64,000 nt of DNA from JAHWKI01 sp035513575 (GCA_035513575.1 DATKBW010000204.1:1-64000), one strand, 5' to 3'; positions 1 to 8,931 are shown, numbered from the stretch's first letter. The notes: a model not told the origin generated them from the letters alone. A program made the numbers and translations.

Positions 1-11
1 CCTGATGCCGG

Positions 12-1565
12 ATGAAGAAGACCCTCGCACTCCTCCTCGCCCTGGCCGCATGTTCCAACGGCCCCGGCGCAGGCCGCCCGGATTCCGACCGCGACCTCGC
101 CCGCGCCCTCGGGACCATCACGCCTGCGGACATGATCCACCGGATCGGCGTGCTCGCCGATGACTCGCTCCTCGGCCGCGACACCCCCAGCCCGGGCCTC
201 GAGTCCGCCGCGCGCTATGTCGCCGCCGAGCTCGCCTCGTTCGGCCTCGAGCCCGCCGGGGAGGACGGATGGCTGCAGCGCTATCCCTACCCTCTCGAGG
301 GGCTGGACGTCGCCGCCACCCGGCTCGATCTCGTCGCGGGCGCCACCCACACGTTCGAGTACGGCGTCGACTTCTTCGCGCAGCCGGGTACGGGCCCGGC
401 GCGGGCCGGCGCCCTCTGGCTCGGCGACGACATCCCGGCCGCCGCGGACCTGCGGGACCGCGTCGCCATCGTCCGGCTGGAGGGTCTGCCCGAACCGGCC
501 CGCGGTGGCGTCCGCTTCCCCCAGGAAAGCCGCGCCCGCGTGGCCGCGCTCCTGGCCCGGGCCCGCGATACGGGGGCGGCCGGGGTGGTCTTCCTCCTGG
601 ACCCGGGCGTCGGCCCCGGCGACATCGCCGCCCTCGCCCGGACCGCCGAGGCGCCCGCCCGCCGGCTGGGCGGGCGCGGCAGCGATGGCACACCCGCGTC
701 CTTTTTCCTCACCCGCGACGCCACCCGGAGGCTCTTCGGCGCCGGCGGGCTGGATGCCACCGAGCAGCTCGGCCGGGCTGACGTCGACCGCCAGACCCCC
801 CTTCCCGGTGTCATGCTCCGGATCGCCGCCCCCCTACGCGCCCTGGACCAGGAGCGGCCGCCCAACGTCGTGGGGGTGCTGCGGGGCTCCGACCCCGACC
901 TCCGGGACAGCTACATCGTCCTCAGCGCCCACATGGACCACGTGGGCGTGGGTCGACCCGACGCGTCCGGCGACTCCATCTACAACGGCGCCGACGACGA
1001 CGCGTCCGGCACCGCGGTGATCCTCGAGGTCGCCGAAGCCCTCGCGGCCCTCCCGGCACGCCCCGCCCGCTCCGTGCTGGTCCTCGCGGTGAGCGGAGAG
1101 GAGAAGGGGCTGCTGGGCTCCCGCTGGTTCTCGGATCACCCCACGGTGCCGCTTACGGCGATCGTAGCGAACCTGAACGTCGACATGATCGGACGGAACG
1201 CCGCCGATAGCATCGTCGTCATCGGCCTGGAATACTCGTCCCTCGGCGACCGTGTCCGGGACGTCGCCCGCGCCTACCCCGAGCTGGGGCTGACCATCTC
1301 GGACGACCTCTGGCCCGATGAACGCTTCTTCTTCCGCAGCGACCACTTCAACTTCGCCCGCAAGGAGATCCCCGCCCTCTTCTTCTTCGCCGGCACCCAC
1401 GAGGACTATCACCGCCCCGGCGACGAGGTCGGGGACATCGATGGCGACAAGGCCGCCCGCGTGGCTCGCCTCGTCTTCCTCCTCACCCACGACCTCGCCC
1501 AGGACCCCGCCGCCCCCGTGTGGTCCCGCGACGGGCTCGCCGAGGTGCGACGGCTGACCCGGTGA
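12..1565 (+). CDS. M28 family zinc aminopeptidase, lipoprotein
   Basis: 517-residue secreted lipoprotein peptidase. The N-terminus is a lipoprotein signal (MKKTLALLLALAAC, lipid-anchored Cys at 14). Residues about 110-260 fit a protease-associated (PA) insert, and the C-terminal half is an M28 di-zinc peptidase domain. Visible metal and catalytic residues are SAHMDH (His near 307), NGADDDASG (Asp near 327), SGEEKG (Glu 363/364), NVDMIG, and a late His in GTHEDYH. The family removes N-terminal residues from peptides; the substrate here is unknown, and action outside the cytoplasmic membrane is inferred from the signal. The ATG lies only 11 nt from the window edge, so its promoter and any upstream partner are not visible. 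Family assignment is secure. Confidence 0.9.
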   Translation: MKKTLALLLALAACSNGPGAGRPDSDRDLARALGTITPADMIHRIGVLADDSLLGRDTPSPGLESAARYVAAELASFGLEPAGEDGWLQRYPYPLEGLDVAATRLDLVAGATHTFEYGVDFFAQPGTGPARAGALWLGDDIPAAADLRDRVAIVRLEGLPEPARGGVRFPQESRARVAALLARARDTGAAGVVFLLDPGVGPGDIAALARTAEAPARRLGGRGSDGTPASFFLTRDATRRLFGAGGLDATEQLGRADVDRQTPLPGVMLRIAAPLRALDQERPPNVVGVLRGSDPDLRDSYIVLSAHMDHVGVGRPDASGDSIYNGADDDASGTAVILEVAEALAALPARPARSVLVLAVSGEEKGLLGSRWFSDHPTVPLTAIVANLNVDMIGRNAADSIVVIGLEYSSLGDRVRDVARAYPELGLTISDDLWPDERFFFRSDHFNFARKEIPALFFFAGTHEDYHRPGDEVGDIDGDKAARVARLVFLLTHDLAQDPAAPVWSRDGLAEVRRLTR

Positions 1566-1628
1566 CTGGCGCACCCGGTCTCGCTCCCACTAGACTGTCC
1601 GACCCGGCCACCCCCGAGCCTCCATAGA

Positions 1629-1874
1629 ATGGGCATTCGCTTCATCGACTCGATCCTCACGCTCCTCGCGGCCTCCTGTGTCGTGTTCGCCGCCTACTTC
1701 GTCGGCCATGCCCTCTCCTCTGAGCACGGGGGATGGGCCTGGATCACGGCGGCGGTCCTCGTGGCCATCGGGGTGGCCCTCGGGCTCCTCACCGCGCGCC
1801 GCCTCCGCGGCTTCGCCGCCAGCCGCGACCAGCGCGCGCGCGCCCACGACCCCGCCCGCGGCCACCCGCTCTGA
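1629..1874 (+). CDS. Small membrane protein, unknown function
   Basis: 81-residue protein with two predicted transmembrane helices (about residues 7-27 and 35-57), an aromatic/Gly-rich turn between them and a basic tail (RRLRGF...RDQRARA). It lies 63 nt after the M28 peptidase and before the lepA leader. I do not recognise a family. The hydrophobic pattern and good codon use suggest a real gene, but nothing shows its role. Confidence 0.6.
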   Translation: MGIRFIDSILTLLAASCVVFAAYFVGHALSSEHGGWAWITAAVLVAIGVALGLLTARRLRGFAASRDQRARAHDPARGHPL

Positions 1875-1903
1875 CCGCGGCCTGCGCGCTACCCGACCCT
1901 CCG

Positions 1904-1933
1904 TTTCCACCCCGCCCGCCGCTTGGTTACCTT
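1904..1933 (+). promoter_or_regulatory. Candidate promoter for lepA run
   Basis: TTTCCA (1904-1909), 18-nt spacer, TACCTT (1928-1933). The -10 matches the TACCTT box at several other genes in this window, but the -35 is weak. The leader to the lepA start would be about 95 nt. It contains a two-fold imperfect repeat, GAACGCC(C)TGACG, at 1999-2011 and 2023-2034. Confidence 0.35.
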
Positions 1934-2033
1934 TCAGGGCTTTGAGCACCCTGGCGGCCACGCGCCCCGGCCGCGGCCGCCAGGTACGCCGAACGCCCGA
2001 ACGCCCTGACGCCCATAACGCCGAACGCCTGAC

Positions 2034-3833
2034 GTGCGCATAGCCCATATCCGCAACTTCTGCATCGTCGCCCACATCGACCACGGGAAGTCCACCCTCG
2101 CCGACCGGCTCCTGGAGTTGACGGGGACGCTCACCCGGCGGGAGATGCGCGAGCAGGTGCTGGACAGCAACGAGCTCGAGCGGGAGCGCGGCATCACGAT
2201 CAAGCTCCACGCCATCCGCATGGACTACGGCGCGGCGGATGGCCGGAAGTACGAGCTGAACCTGATCGACACGCCCGGACACGTGGACTTCACCTACGAG
2301 GTGAGCCGGAGCCTCGCCGCGTGCGAGGGGGCGGTCCTGGTCGTGGATGCGGCGCAGGGGGTGCAGGCGCAGACGCTCTCGAACCTGTTCCTGGCGATGG
2401 ACGCCGGGCTCGAGATCATCCCCGTCCTGAACAAGATCGACCTGCCGGGCGCCGAGCCGGAGAAGCGGCGGGACGAGCTGGTGGACCTGCTGGGCTGCCA
2501 GCCCGAGGAGGTGCTCCTGGTCTCCGCCAAGGAAGGGAAGGGGATCGCGGAGCTGCTCGAGCGCATCATCGCGAAGGTCCCGCCGCCCGCAGGGGATCCC
2601 GACGGGCCGCTCCGGGCCCTCATCTTCGACTCGTTCTACGACCAGTATCAGGGCGCGGTGCCGAGCATCCGGGTGGTGGACGGCACCATCCGCGCGGGGA
2701 TGCGCATTGCCTTCGGCGCCACGCACGCGGAGTACGAGGTGGACGAGGTGGGTCTGCTGCGGCTGGGGCGTGTGCCGCAGGAGGAGCTGTCCACCGGGGA
2801 CGTGGGCTACGTGATCGCCTCCATCAAGCGCGTCAGCGACACGAAGTCGGGCGACACCATCATCGACGCCGCTCACCCGGACACGCCGCTCCTCCCGGGC
2901 TACCAGGACGTGAAGCCCATGGTGTTCAGCGGCCTCTACCCCACGGACGCCGACAACTACGAGGAGCTGCGGGACGCGCTGGAGAAGCTCAAGCTCAACG
3001 ACGCGTCGCTGAACTACGAGCCCGAGACATCGACGGCCCTCGGCTTCGGCTTCCGCTGCGGGTTCCTCGGCCTGCTGCACATGGAGATCGTCCAGGAGCG
3101 GCTGGAGCGGGAGTTCGGCCTGGACCTGATCACCACCGTGCCGAACGTGGAGTACCACGTGAAGCTCACGAGCGGGAGCACCATCGCCGTCGAGAACCCC
3201 ACCGCGCTGCCGGACCGCGGCCGCATCGACGAGGTGCTCGAGCCGTACGTCCGCGCCCGGATCCTGTGCCCGGCGGAGTATATCGGCAACGTCCAGAAGC
3301 TGGTGCACGACCGGCGCGGAGCGTACGTGCACATGCACTACCTCGATCCTGCGCGCGTGGAGTTCCTCTACGAGATCCCGCTGGCCGAGGTGGTCCTGGA
3401 TTTCTACGACAAGCTCAAGGGCTCGACCCGCGGCTACGCGTCGCTGGACTGGGAGTTCCTGGAGTACCGGCCGAACGACCTGGTGAAGCTGGACATGCTG
3501 ATCAACGGGGACCCCGTCGACGCGTTCAGCGTGATCATCCACGAGGAGCACGCCTACGAGTACGGCCGGGACATGGCGAGCAAGCTGAAGGAGCTGATTC
3601 CGCGCCAGCAGTTCGAGGTCGCGATCCAGGCGGCCATAGGCAACAAGGTCATCGCCCGGACCAACGTCAAGGCGCTGAAGAAGGATGTCACCGCCAAGTG
3701 CTACGGCGGCGACATCACGCGGAAGCGGAAGCTCCTGGAGAAGCAGAAGGAGGGGAAGAAGCGGATGAAGCAGGTGGGCATGGTGGAGATCCCCCAGGAG
3801 GCGTTCCTCGCGGTGCTGCAGGTGGGGGACTGA
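2034..3833 (+). CDS. lepA: Elongation factor 4 (LepA), ribosomal GTPase
   Basis: 599 residues, the normal length of EF4. It is a GTPase that binds the ribosome and acts on stalled or mistranslocated complexes. The G domain shows AHIDHGKST (G1), RGIT (G2), DTPGH (G3) and NKIDLPG (G4). Domain II, the EF-G-like domains and the lysine-rich LepA C-terminal domain follow (KKDVTAKCYGGDITRKRKLL, then KKRMKQVG). The GTG start places MRIAHIRNFCIVAHIDHG at the N-terminus, as in homologues. A glycosyltransferase gene begins 3 nt after the stop, so the genes are probably cotranscribed. Confidence 0.97.
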   Translation: MRIAHIRNFCIVAHIDHGKSTLADRLLELTGTLTRREMREQVLDSNELERERGITIKLHAIRMDYGAADGRKYELNLIDTPGHVDFTYEVSRSLAACEGAVLVVDAAQGVQAQTLSNLFLAMDAGLEIIPVLNKIDLPGAEPEKRRDELVDLLGCQPEEVLLVSAKEGKGIAELLERIIAKVPPPAGDPDGPLRALIFDSFYDQYQGAVPSIRVVDGTIRAGMRIAFGATHAEYEVDEVGLLRLGRVPQEELSTGDVGYVIASIKRVSDTKSGDTIIDAAHPDTPLLPGYQDVKPMVFSGLYPTDADNYEELRDALEKLKLNDASLNYEPETSTALGFGFRCGFLGLLHMEIVQERLEREFGLDLITTVPNVEYHVKLTSGSTIAVENPTALPDRGRIDEVLEPYVRARILCPAEYIGNVQKLVHDRRGAYVHMHYLDPARVEFLYEIPLAEVVLDFYDKLKGSTRGYASLDWEFLEYRPNDLVKLDMLINGDPVDAFSVIIHEEHAYEYGRDMASKLKELIPRQQFEVAIQAAIGNKVIARTNVKALKKDVTAKCYGGDITRKRKLLEKQKEGKKRMKQVGMVEIPQEAFLAVLQVGD

Positions 3834-3836
3834 CGG

Positions 3837-4661
3837 GTGCGGGTCTCCGTCATCCTCTCCACCTACAACCAGCCCGAATGGCTGCGGAAGACGCTCTGGG
3901 GATACGCCCGGCAGACGTACCCGGACTTCGAGGTGCTCATCGCCGATGACGGCTCCGGCCAGGAGACCCGGGCGGTCATCGCAGAGGCCCGGGAGCGGCA
4001 TCCCGCCCTGCCCCTGAAGCACATACGGCACGAGGACCGGGGGTACCGCAAGTGCGTCATCCTGAACCGCGGGGTGCTCGCCGCCGAGGGGGACTACCTC
4101 CTCTTCAGCGACGCCGATTGCATCCCCCGGGCGGACTTCGTCGCCACCCACGCCCGTCTCGCCGAGCCCGGCACCTTCCTGTCCGGCGGGGCCGTCCGCC
4201 TGCCCCGGGAGCTGAGCGAGGCGCTGACGGAGGAGGACGTCGCCGCCGGCCGCGTCTTCGACGCGGGATGGCTCGCGGGGAGAGGGTTCGACCCCGGGCG
4301 GCACCGGCTGCGCTTGCTCGAAGGCGCCGCGCTCCCCACGCTCCTCGATGCGCTGAGTCCCACGGGGGCCACCTGGAACGGCAACAACGCGTCGGCGTGG
4401 CGCTCGGCCGTGGTGCGGGCCAACGGGTTCGAGCACGAGCTCGGCTACGGCGGCCAGGACCGGGAGTTCGGGGAGCGCATCACCAACCTGGGCCTCACCG
4501 GGAAGCTGGTCCGGCACCGCGCGGTCGCGGTCCACCTGGACCACGGCCGGCCTTATCGCAGCGAGGAGTCGATCCGCGGGAACCGGGACGCGCGGGCGAG
4601 CGTCCGCCGAACGGGGCGGGCGCGGGCGCGCCACGGAATCGAACAGCTGGAGAGCGAATGA
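3837..4661 (+). CDS. Family 2 glycosyltransferase
   Basis: 274-residue GT-A-fold glycosyltransferase. The N-terminus VSVILSTYNQPEWL is the nucleotide-sugar binding strand. ADDGS and FSDADC (the DxD metal motif, near residue 92) are present. GYGGQDREFGERI matches the C-terminal galactosyltransferase-type acceptor domain (Glyco_transf_7C). No membrane helix is visible, so it is likely cytosolic or peripheral. The GTG start is 3 nt after the lepA stop, and its own stop overlaps the ROK kinase start by 4 nt (ATGA). The sugar and acceptor cannot be read from the sequence; polysaccharide or glycolipid synthesis is a guess. Confidence 0.85.
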   Translation: MRVSVILSTYNQPEWLRKTLWGYARQTYPDFEVLIADDGSGQETRAVIAEARERHPALPLKHIRHEDRGYRKCVILNRGVLAAEGDYLLFSDADCIPRADFVATHARLAEPGTFLSGGAVRLPRELSEALTEEDVAAGRVFDAGWLAGRGFDPGRHRLRLLEGAALPTLLDALSPTGATWNGNNASAWRSAVVRANGFEHELGYGGQDREFGERITNLGLTGKLVRHRAVAVHLDHGRPYRSEESIRGNRDARASVRRTGRARARHGIEQLESE

Positions 4662-5656
4662 GCGAGGTCGAGAAGCGCTGGGTCGTGGGCGTGGACCTGG
4701 GCGGCACCAACATCGTCGTCGGCGTCCTCCCCATCGACGGGGGCGAGCTCATGGCGGTCCGCACACAGAGGACGGAAGCGATCCGGGGCGCGAAGTTCGT
4801 CGTGGACCGGATCGTCCAGATGGTCGAGCAGACGATCGCCGAGGTGGCCGGAGCGCACGGCGCGTCCAAGGAGCACTTCGCGGGCATCGGCATCGGGTCG
4901 CCGGGGCCCCTCAACCGGGCGACCGGGACGATCATCAACACGCCAAACCTGGGCTGGCGCAACTTCCCGCTCCGCGACCTCATCTCCAACGCCGTCGGGC
5001 TCCCGGCCGCGCTGGACAACGACGCGAACTGCGCCACCTACGGAGAGTGGTGGCTGGGCGCCGGGCGCGAGGTCGACCACCTGGTCGGCTTCACGCTGGG
5101 GACCGGGATCGGCGGCGGGATCGTCCTGAACGGCAAGATCTTCCACGGCGCCAGCGATGCCGCGGGGGAGGTCGGCCACACGACCATCGACAGCACCGGC
5201 CGCAAGTGCAAGTGCGGCAACTACGGCTGCCTGGAGGCCTACGCCTCCGGCCCGGCCATCGCCCTCCGGGCCGTGGAAGGCATCGAAGCCGGCGTCGAGA
5301 GCGTCCTCCCGGACCTCGTCAACGGGCGCCTCGACCAGCTCACCGCCGCCACCGTCTACGAGGGCGCCGTCCTGGGCGATGCCTACGCCAACGAGGTCAT
5401 GAAGGAGACCGCCAAATTCCTCGGCATCGGCATCGCCAACATGATCAACATCCTCAATCCGGAGATGATCGTCATTGCCGGGGGCGTCACCCGCGCGGGC
5501 GACCATCTCCTGGTCCCGCTCCGGGCCGAAGTCCGCCGCCGGGCGTTCCGCAGCGCGGAGGAGGTCTGCCAGATCGTCCCGGCGACGCTCATCGGGACCG
5601 CCGGCGTGATCGGCGCGGTCGCCATGTTCAAGCAGGACGTGCTGGGAGCCGTGTGA
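4658..5656 (+). CDS. ROK-family sugar kinase (glucokinase-like)
   Basis: 332-residue ROK kinase, probably phosphorylating glucose or a related hexose with ATP. GVDLGGTNI is the N-terminal phosphate-binding loop, LDNDANCA holds the catalytic Asp, GTGIGGGIV is the second phosphate loop, and CKCGNYGCLEAYASG is the zinc-binding ROK signature. I chose the ATG at 4658 because it overlaps the previous stop as ATGA and places the DLGG loop about 14 residues in; the reading frame stays open further upstream only as a shadow. No DNA-binding N-terminus is present, so this is an enzyme rather than a NagC-type repressor. Confidence 0.9.
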   Translation: MSEVEKRWVVGVDLGGTNIVVGVLPIDGGELMAVRTQRTEAIRGAKFVVDRIVQMVEQTIAEVAGAHGASKEHFAGIGIGSPGPLNRATGTIINTPNLGWRNFPLRDLISNAVGLPAALDNDANCATYGEWWLGAGREVDHLVGFTLGTGIGGGIVLNGKIFHGASDAAGEVGHTTIDSTGRKCKCGNYGCLEAYASGPAIALRAVEGIEAGVESVLPDLVNGRLDQLTAATVYEGAVLGDAYANEVMKETAKFLGIGIANMINILNPEMIVIAGGVTRAGDHLLVPLRAEVRRRAFRSAEEVCQIVPATLIGTAGVIGAVAMFKQDVLGAV

Positions 5657-5705
5657 CCCCCCACGGCAGCGAAGACGGCTGCTTCCGCCCCGGCGTGGGA
5701 TCCTG

Positions 5706-6632
5706 GTGACGCTCGGGATCCTCGGCTCCATGGTGTGGGACCGTATCGAGCACCCCGACGCCCCGGTCGTCGACCGCTGGGGTGGCATCGCCTATTCCCT
5801 CGCCGCCGGCGCCGCTGCGCTTCCGGCGGGGTGGCGGATCCGCCCCCTCATCAAGCTGGGCGAGGACCTCGCGGACGCGGCCCGCGCGTTCCTGAAAAGC
5901 ATACCCGGGCTGGAGCTGGGCGGCGGCCTCGCCCGCACCCCTCATCCCAACAACCGGGTCCACCTGCGCTACCGCGACCGGCACCAGCGCAGCGAGTTCC
6001 TCACGGGCGGCGTGCCCGCCTGGGCATGGGAGGAGCTGGAGCCCCGCATCGCCGGGCTCGACGCGCTTTACGTCAACTTCATCTCCGGCTTCGAGCTGGA
6101 CCTCCGGACCGCCGGCCGGCTCCGGGACGCCATCCCGGGGCTGCTGTACGCCGATTTCCACTCGCTCCTCCTGGCGGTGGGCGACGTCGGGGCCCGGCGC
6201 CCGCGCCCGCTCCCGGACCGGGACGCGTGGGTGCGCGCCTTCGACGTCGTCCAGGTCAACGAGGGCGAGCTCCGCCTCGTCGCCGGGAGCGACCCGCCTC
6301 TGGACTTCGCCCGCGCGGCGGTCCAACATGGCCCGGGCGCGCTGCTCATCACCCGGGGCCCCGAGGGCGCCACGTGGATCGCCCGCGGTGGCGCCGCGGC
6401 GCCCTGGCGCGAGACCGGGCCGGTCGAAGTGCGCGATGCGCCGCTCGAGCGTGCCTGGCCCGGGTCGGACCCCACCGGCTGCGGCGACGTCTGGGGAGCC
6501 ACCTGCTTCGTCCGGCTCGTCCTCGGCGACCCGCTCGACGCCGCGGTGCGCGCCGCCAACCGCGCCGCGGCGCGAAACGTCGCCCACAGGGGCGCCGACG
6601 GTCTCTTCGATCACCTGAAGGGGGAGGCGTGA
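5706..6632 (+). CDS. PfkB-family carbohydrate/nucleoside kinase
   Basis: 308-residue ribokinase-fold kinase. The N-terminal strand TLGILGSMVWD, the central VNEGEL, LITRGPEGA and the C-terminal DPTGCGDVWGA support the family. The last is the DTxGAGD-type ATP/anion hole with the catalytic Asp; Cys replaces the usual Ala. The substrate is unknown, and the loops around NNRVHLRYRDRHQR do not match a kinase I recognise. The GTG start is 49 nt after the ROK kinase, and the stop overlaps the next GTG by 4 nt. Two adjacent sugar kinases suggest a shared carbohydrate route. Confidence 0.85.
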   Translation: MTLGILGSMVWDRIEHPDAPVVDRWGGIAYSLAAGAAALPAGWRIRPLIKLGEDLADAARAFLKSIPGLELGGGLARTPHPNNRVHLRYRDRHQRSEFLTGGVPAWAWEELEPRIAGLDALYVNFISGFELDLRTAGRLRDAIPGLLYADFHSLLLAVGDVGARRPRPLPDRDAWVRAFDVVQVNEGELRLVAGSDPPLDFARAAVQHGPGALLITRGPEGATWIARGGAAAPWRETGPVEVRDAPLERAWPGSDPTGCGDVWGATCFVRLVLGDPLDAAVRAANRAAARNVAHRGADGLFDHLKGEA

Positions 6633-7564
6633 AGGTCATTGCGGTGCCGGCGTCGCTGGACGACCGGTCGTTCGATCAGCTGGTGGCCGCGCTCCAGGAG
6701 ATGGGGTCCGGCCTGGTTCTGGTGGACGCCCGCAAGCTCCGCTGGGTCGACCCCTTCGGGATGCTCGGCCTCCTGGCCATCGGCGCCGTCGCCGCCCGCG
6801 GTGGCGAGAAGCCCCGCTTCCAGCTCCCGGAGTCCGCCGACGTCGTGAGCTATCTCGCCCGCATGGCCTTCTTCGAGCACGCCCCGGCCATCTACGAGCT
6901 TCACGGCGCCGGCCGCAGGACGGGCGACGGCGCGTCCGAGGTCCTGCTGGAGATCACCCCCGTGCAGTCCCACATGGACGTGCATCGGATCGTGGACCGC
7001 GTGAACGAGCGCGCCCTGTCGATCCTGACGAAGCAGCTCGAGTACCCGCTGAAGGAAGCCTTCCAGTTCAGCGTCATGCTCTCGGAGGTCTGCCAGAACA
7101 TCATCGACCACGCGGAGGCCGGCGGCTGGGTCGCCACCCAGACCTACAACTGGTCGAAGCGTCTGGGCCGGAAGGTGGTGTCCATCGCGGTCATGGACCT
7201 CGGCGTCGGCTTTTACGGATCCCTCGCCAGCGAGCACGCCGCCCGCTACGGCGAGCGCTGGAGCCACGCCTCCGCCCTCGAGGCGGCGTTCATCCATGGC
7301 CTCACCCGCTTCCACGATCCCGGCCGCGGACAGGGGCTCCAGCAGATCCGCAAGCAGGTGGGACGCTGGAACGGGAAGATCTCCATCCGCAGCGGCACCG
7401 CGCGCATCGCCGACGTCCCGGCATGGGATGACGCCCCCCCGCTCGAGGAAGACCTCCCGCGGTTCCCGGGGGCCCAGATCGCCATCACGATCCCCTCCAG
7501 GATGACCGATGCCGCCGGGGCACCGCTGACGACGGCGGTGGGCCGGATGCGAGGCGCGCGGTGA
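6629..7564 (+). CDS. STAS-like domain fused to HATPase (GHKL) domain
   Basis: 311-residue regulatory protein. Residues about 1-95 resemble a STAS/anti-sigma-antagonist fold (LVLVDARKLRWVDPFGMLGL). Residues about 130-300 carry a GHKL ATPase of the RsbW/SpoIIAB type: N box SEVCQNIIDHA, G1 box DLGVGF, and GRGQGLQQIRKQ as the G2 loop. There is no membrane segment, sensor domain or phospho-acceptor His. The start is the GTG overlapping the PfkB stop (GTGA), and the stop overlaps the next GTG in the same way. Such fusions point to protein partner switching or serine-kinase signalling; target and input are unknown. Confidence 0.75.
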   Translation: MKVIAVPASLDDRSFDQLVAALQEMGSGLVLVDARKLRWVDPFGMLGLLAIGAVAARGGEKPRFQLPESADVVSYLARMAFFEHAPAIYELHGAGRRTGDGASEVLLEITPVQSHMDVHRIVDRVNERALSILTKQLEYPLKEAFQFSVMLSEVCQNIIDHAEAGGWVATQTYNWSKRLGRKVVSIAVMDLGVGFYGSLASEHAARYGERWSHASALEAAFIHGLTRFHDPGRGQGLQQIRKQVGRWNGKISIRSGTARIADVPAWDDAPPLEEDLPRFPGAQIAITIPSRMTDAAGAPLTTAVGRMRGAR

Positions 7565-8151
7565 GCGACCTCGGCCCGGTGGTCCCGCTCCGCTTCGACC
7601 TCTCGGACCTGGTCCGGAAATCCGTCGCCACGCTCTACTCGCATCTGGTCACCAGGCCCACGGGGCAGGCGCTGCGCCTGGGGATCGAGAGCCAGATCAC
7701 GGAGCTGGGCACCGTCTGTCTCACGGTCCTGGACTTCAGCGAGGTGGTGGTCCTGGACTACAGCTGTGCCGAGGAGACGCTGGCCAAGCTGATCCAGCGG
7801 TTCCAGCGGGAGGACCGCCCCGCCGAGGCGTTCTTCCTCCTGCGGGGCATCGACGACCGGCACCGGGAGACCATCGAGGCCGTGCTCGGCCGCCAGGGAC
7901 TCGCCATCGCCGCCGAGCCGGCGGACGGCGAGGCCACCGTGATCGGGCAGATCTCGGCGCGGGAGCTGGCCACGTGGCGCGCGCTGGAGGCGCTGGGCCG
8001 GGCGCCCGCCGCGGAGGTCGCCGCCCGGGTCGGCGCTCCGGAGCCCGAGATCGAGGAGATCCTGGAGTCGCTCGCCCGACGGCGCGTCGTCGCCCGGATG
8101 GATGCGCCGCGGGTCTACTTCGCGCTGCGCCCGCTCCTCACCGTCGGCTGA
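7561..8151 (+). CDS. STAS-like (DUF4325-type) protein with C-terminal winged helix
   Basis: 196 residues. The N-terminal 120 look like a STAS-like/DUF4325 domain (LTVLDFSEVVVLDYSCAEETLAKLI, a possible phospho-acceptor region around Asp-Tyr-Ser-Cys). The C-terminal 70 look like a small winged helix-turn-helix (TWRALEALGRAPAAEVAARVG, then IEEILESLARRRVVARM). It is translationally coupled by 4 nt to the STAS-HATPase gene, so the two probably act together. The winged helix suggests DNA binding. Both domain calls come from pattern reading and have not been tested by profile search. Confidence 0.6.
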   Translation: MSDLGPVVPLRFDLSDLVRKSVATLYSHLVTRPTGQALRLGIESQITELGTVCLTVLDFSEVVVLDYSCAEETLAKLIQRFQREDRPAEAFFLLRGIDDRHRETIEAVLGRQGLAIAAEPADGEATVIGQISARELATWRALEALGRAPAAEVAARVGAPEPEIEEILESLARRRVVARMDAPRVYFALRPLLTVG

Positions 8152-8163
8152 GGCAGCCCTGGT

Positions 8164-8184
8164 GGGTCAGCGGACCTCTGACCC
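8164..8184. terminator. Hairpin between convergent genes
   Basis: Perfect 7-bp inverted repeat GGGTCAG / CTGACCC with a 7-nt loop, 12 nt after the stop of the STAS/winged-helix gene and covering the stop of the opposite gene. It has no U-run. It may be a weak bidirectional terminator or mRNA 3' end. Confidence 0.35.
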
Positions 8185-8898
8185 GGGACGCTCGGAGTCG
8201 GCGTCCAGGGCCAGCGACAGCACGCGGTTGATGGCCTTCAGGGTCGCCAGGGCGGCCGCGGCCTCCACGTCACCCTCGACGGGCTGCGCGCCGACCAGGG
8301 GGAGCGGCCGGCGCCCCAGCCGTGGCGACATCCCGAGCACGCTGACCAGCACGTACTCGCCATCGAGCGCCTGCACGAGCGATGCGAAGTCGAGCTCGAA
8401 GCGCAGCTCCTCGTTCCAGGCCGCCTCCATCGCGGAGTTCAGCGTGGCCGTCGCCGCGGCCCGCGCGCGACCCGGCTGGGTGTCCGCGGCCTCGGCCGTA
8501 CCCTCCGCCGTCTCGCCCCGCCACTCGAGCCGTACCGCCACGCGCACGTGGCCCGCCGAGACGGTGGACTCGAGACCGGCGAAGATGGGACGGCCGCCCG
8601 CCCCCCGGGGGGCCCGGGGCCGGTTCTCCTCTTCCAGGTCGGGTGTGTCGGCCTCGGGGACCGCGTCCCGGGCCAGCTGGGCGATGCTGATGACCCGCTG
8701 GTCGATGGGGATCCCCAGCCGCTCCTCCAGCAGGTTGCGGATGTCCCGCGCCAGCCCGCCCGGCTCGGGGCCCGCCCTCACCAGGAGGTGGATCTCCCGG
8801 GGGTGCCCCTCCAGGTCCTCGCTGACGTAGGCGCCCAGGATCGACGGGAGCTCGCGCAGGATCGCTTCCGCCGCTGTCTTCGTGCTGATGCGCTTCAT
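8167..8898 (-). CDS. Conserved hypothetical protein, two-part
   Basis: 243 residues, not recognised. The N-terminal 70 residues form an alpha/beta segment (IHLLVRAG, then LARDIRNLLEERLGIPIDQRVISIAQL). A linker of about 30 acidic/Pro/Arg residues follows. The C-terminal 130 residues have beta strands and Ala-rich helices (TVSAGHVRVAVRLEWRG, AAATATLNSAMEAA, FASLVQALDGEYVLVSVLGM). No signal peptide or membrane helix is seen. I start it at MKRISTK (8898), 30 nt after a good -10 box; the reading frame extends 25 codons upstream without a better start. It is transcribed alone, divergent from the trans-sulfuration gene. Confidence 0.6.
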   Translation of the reverse strand: MKRISTKTAAEAILRELPSILGAYVSEDLEGHPREIHLLVRAGPEPGGLARDIRNLLEERLGIPIDQRVISIAQLARDAVPEADTPDLEEENRPRAPRGAGGRPIFAGLESTVSAGHVRVAVRLEWRGETAEGTAEAADTQPGRARAAATATLNSAMEAAWNEELRFELDFASLVQALDGEYVLVSVLGMSPRLGRRPLPLVGAQPVEGDVEAAAALATLKAINRVLSLALDADSERPGSEVR

Positions 8899-8931
8899 TC
8901 GATGTGGAGTAAGGCGGGGAGGTTGACGCGG

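Noticed and set aside
1590..4634. 1014-codon open frame on the minus strand opposite lepA and the glycosyltransferase
   Set aside because: It is the antisense shadow of two certain genes; low-complexity Arg/Val/Leu-rich product with no family motif. GC-rich DNA keeps such frames open.
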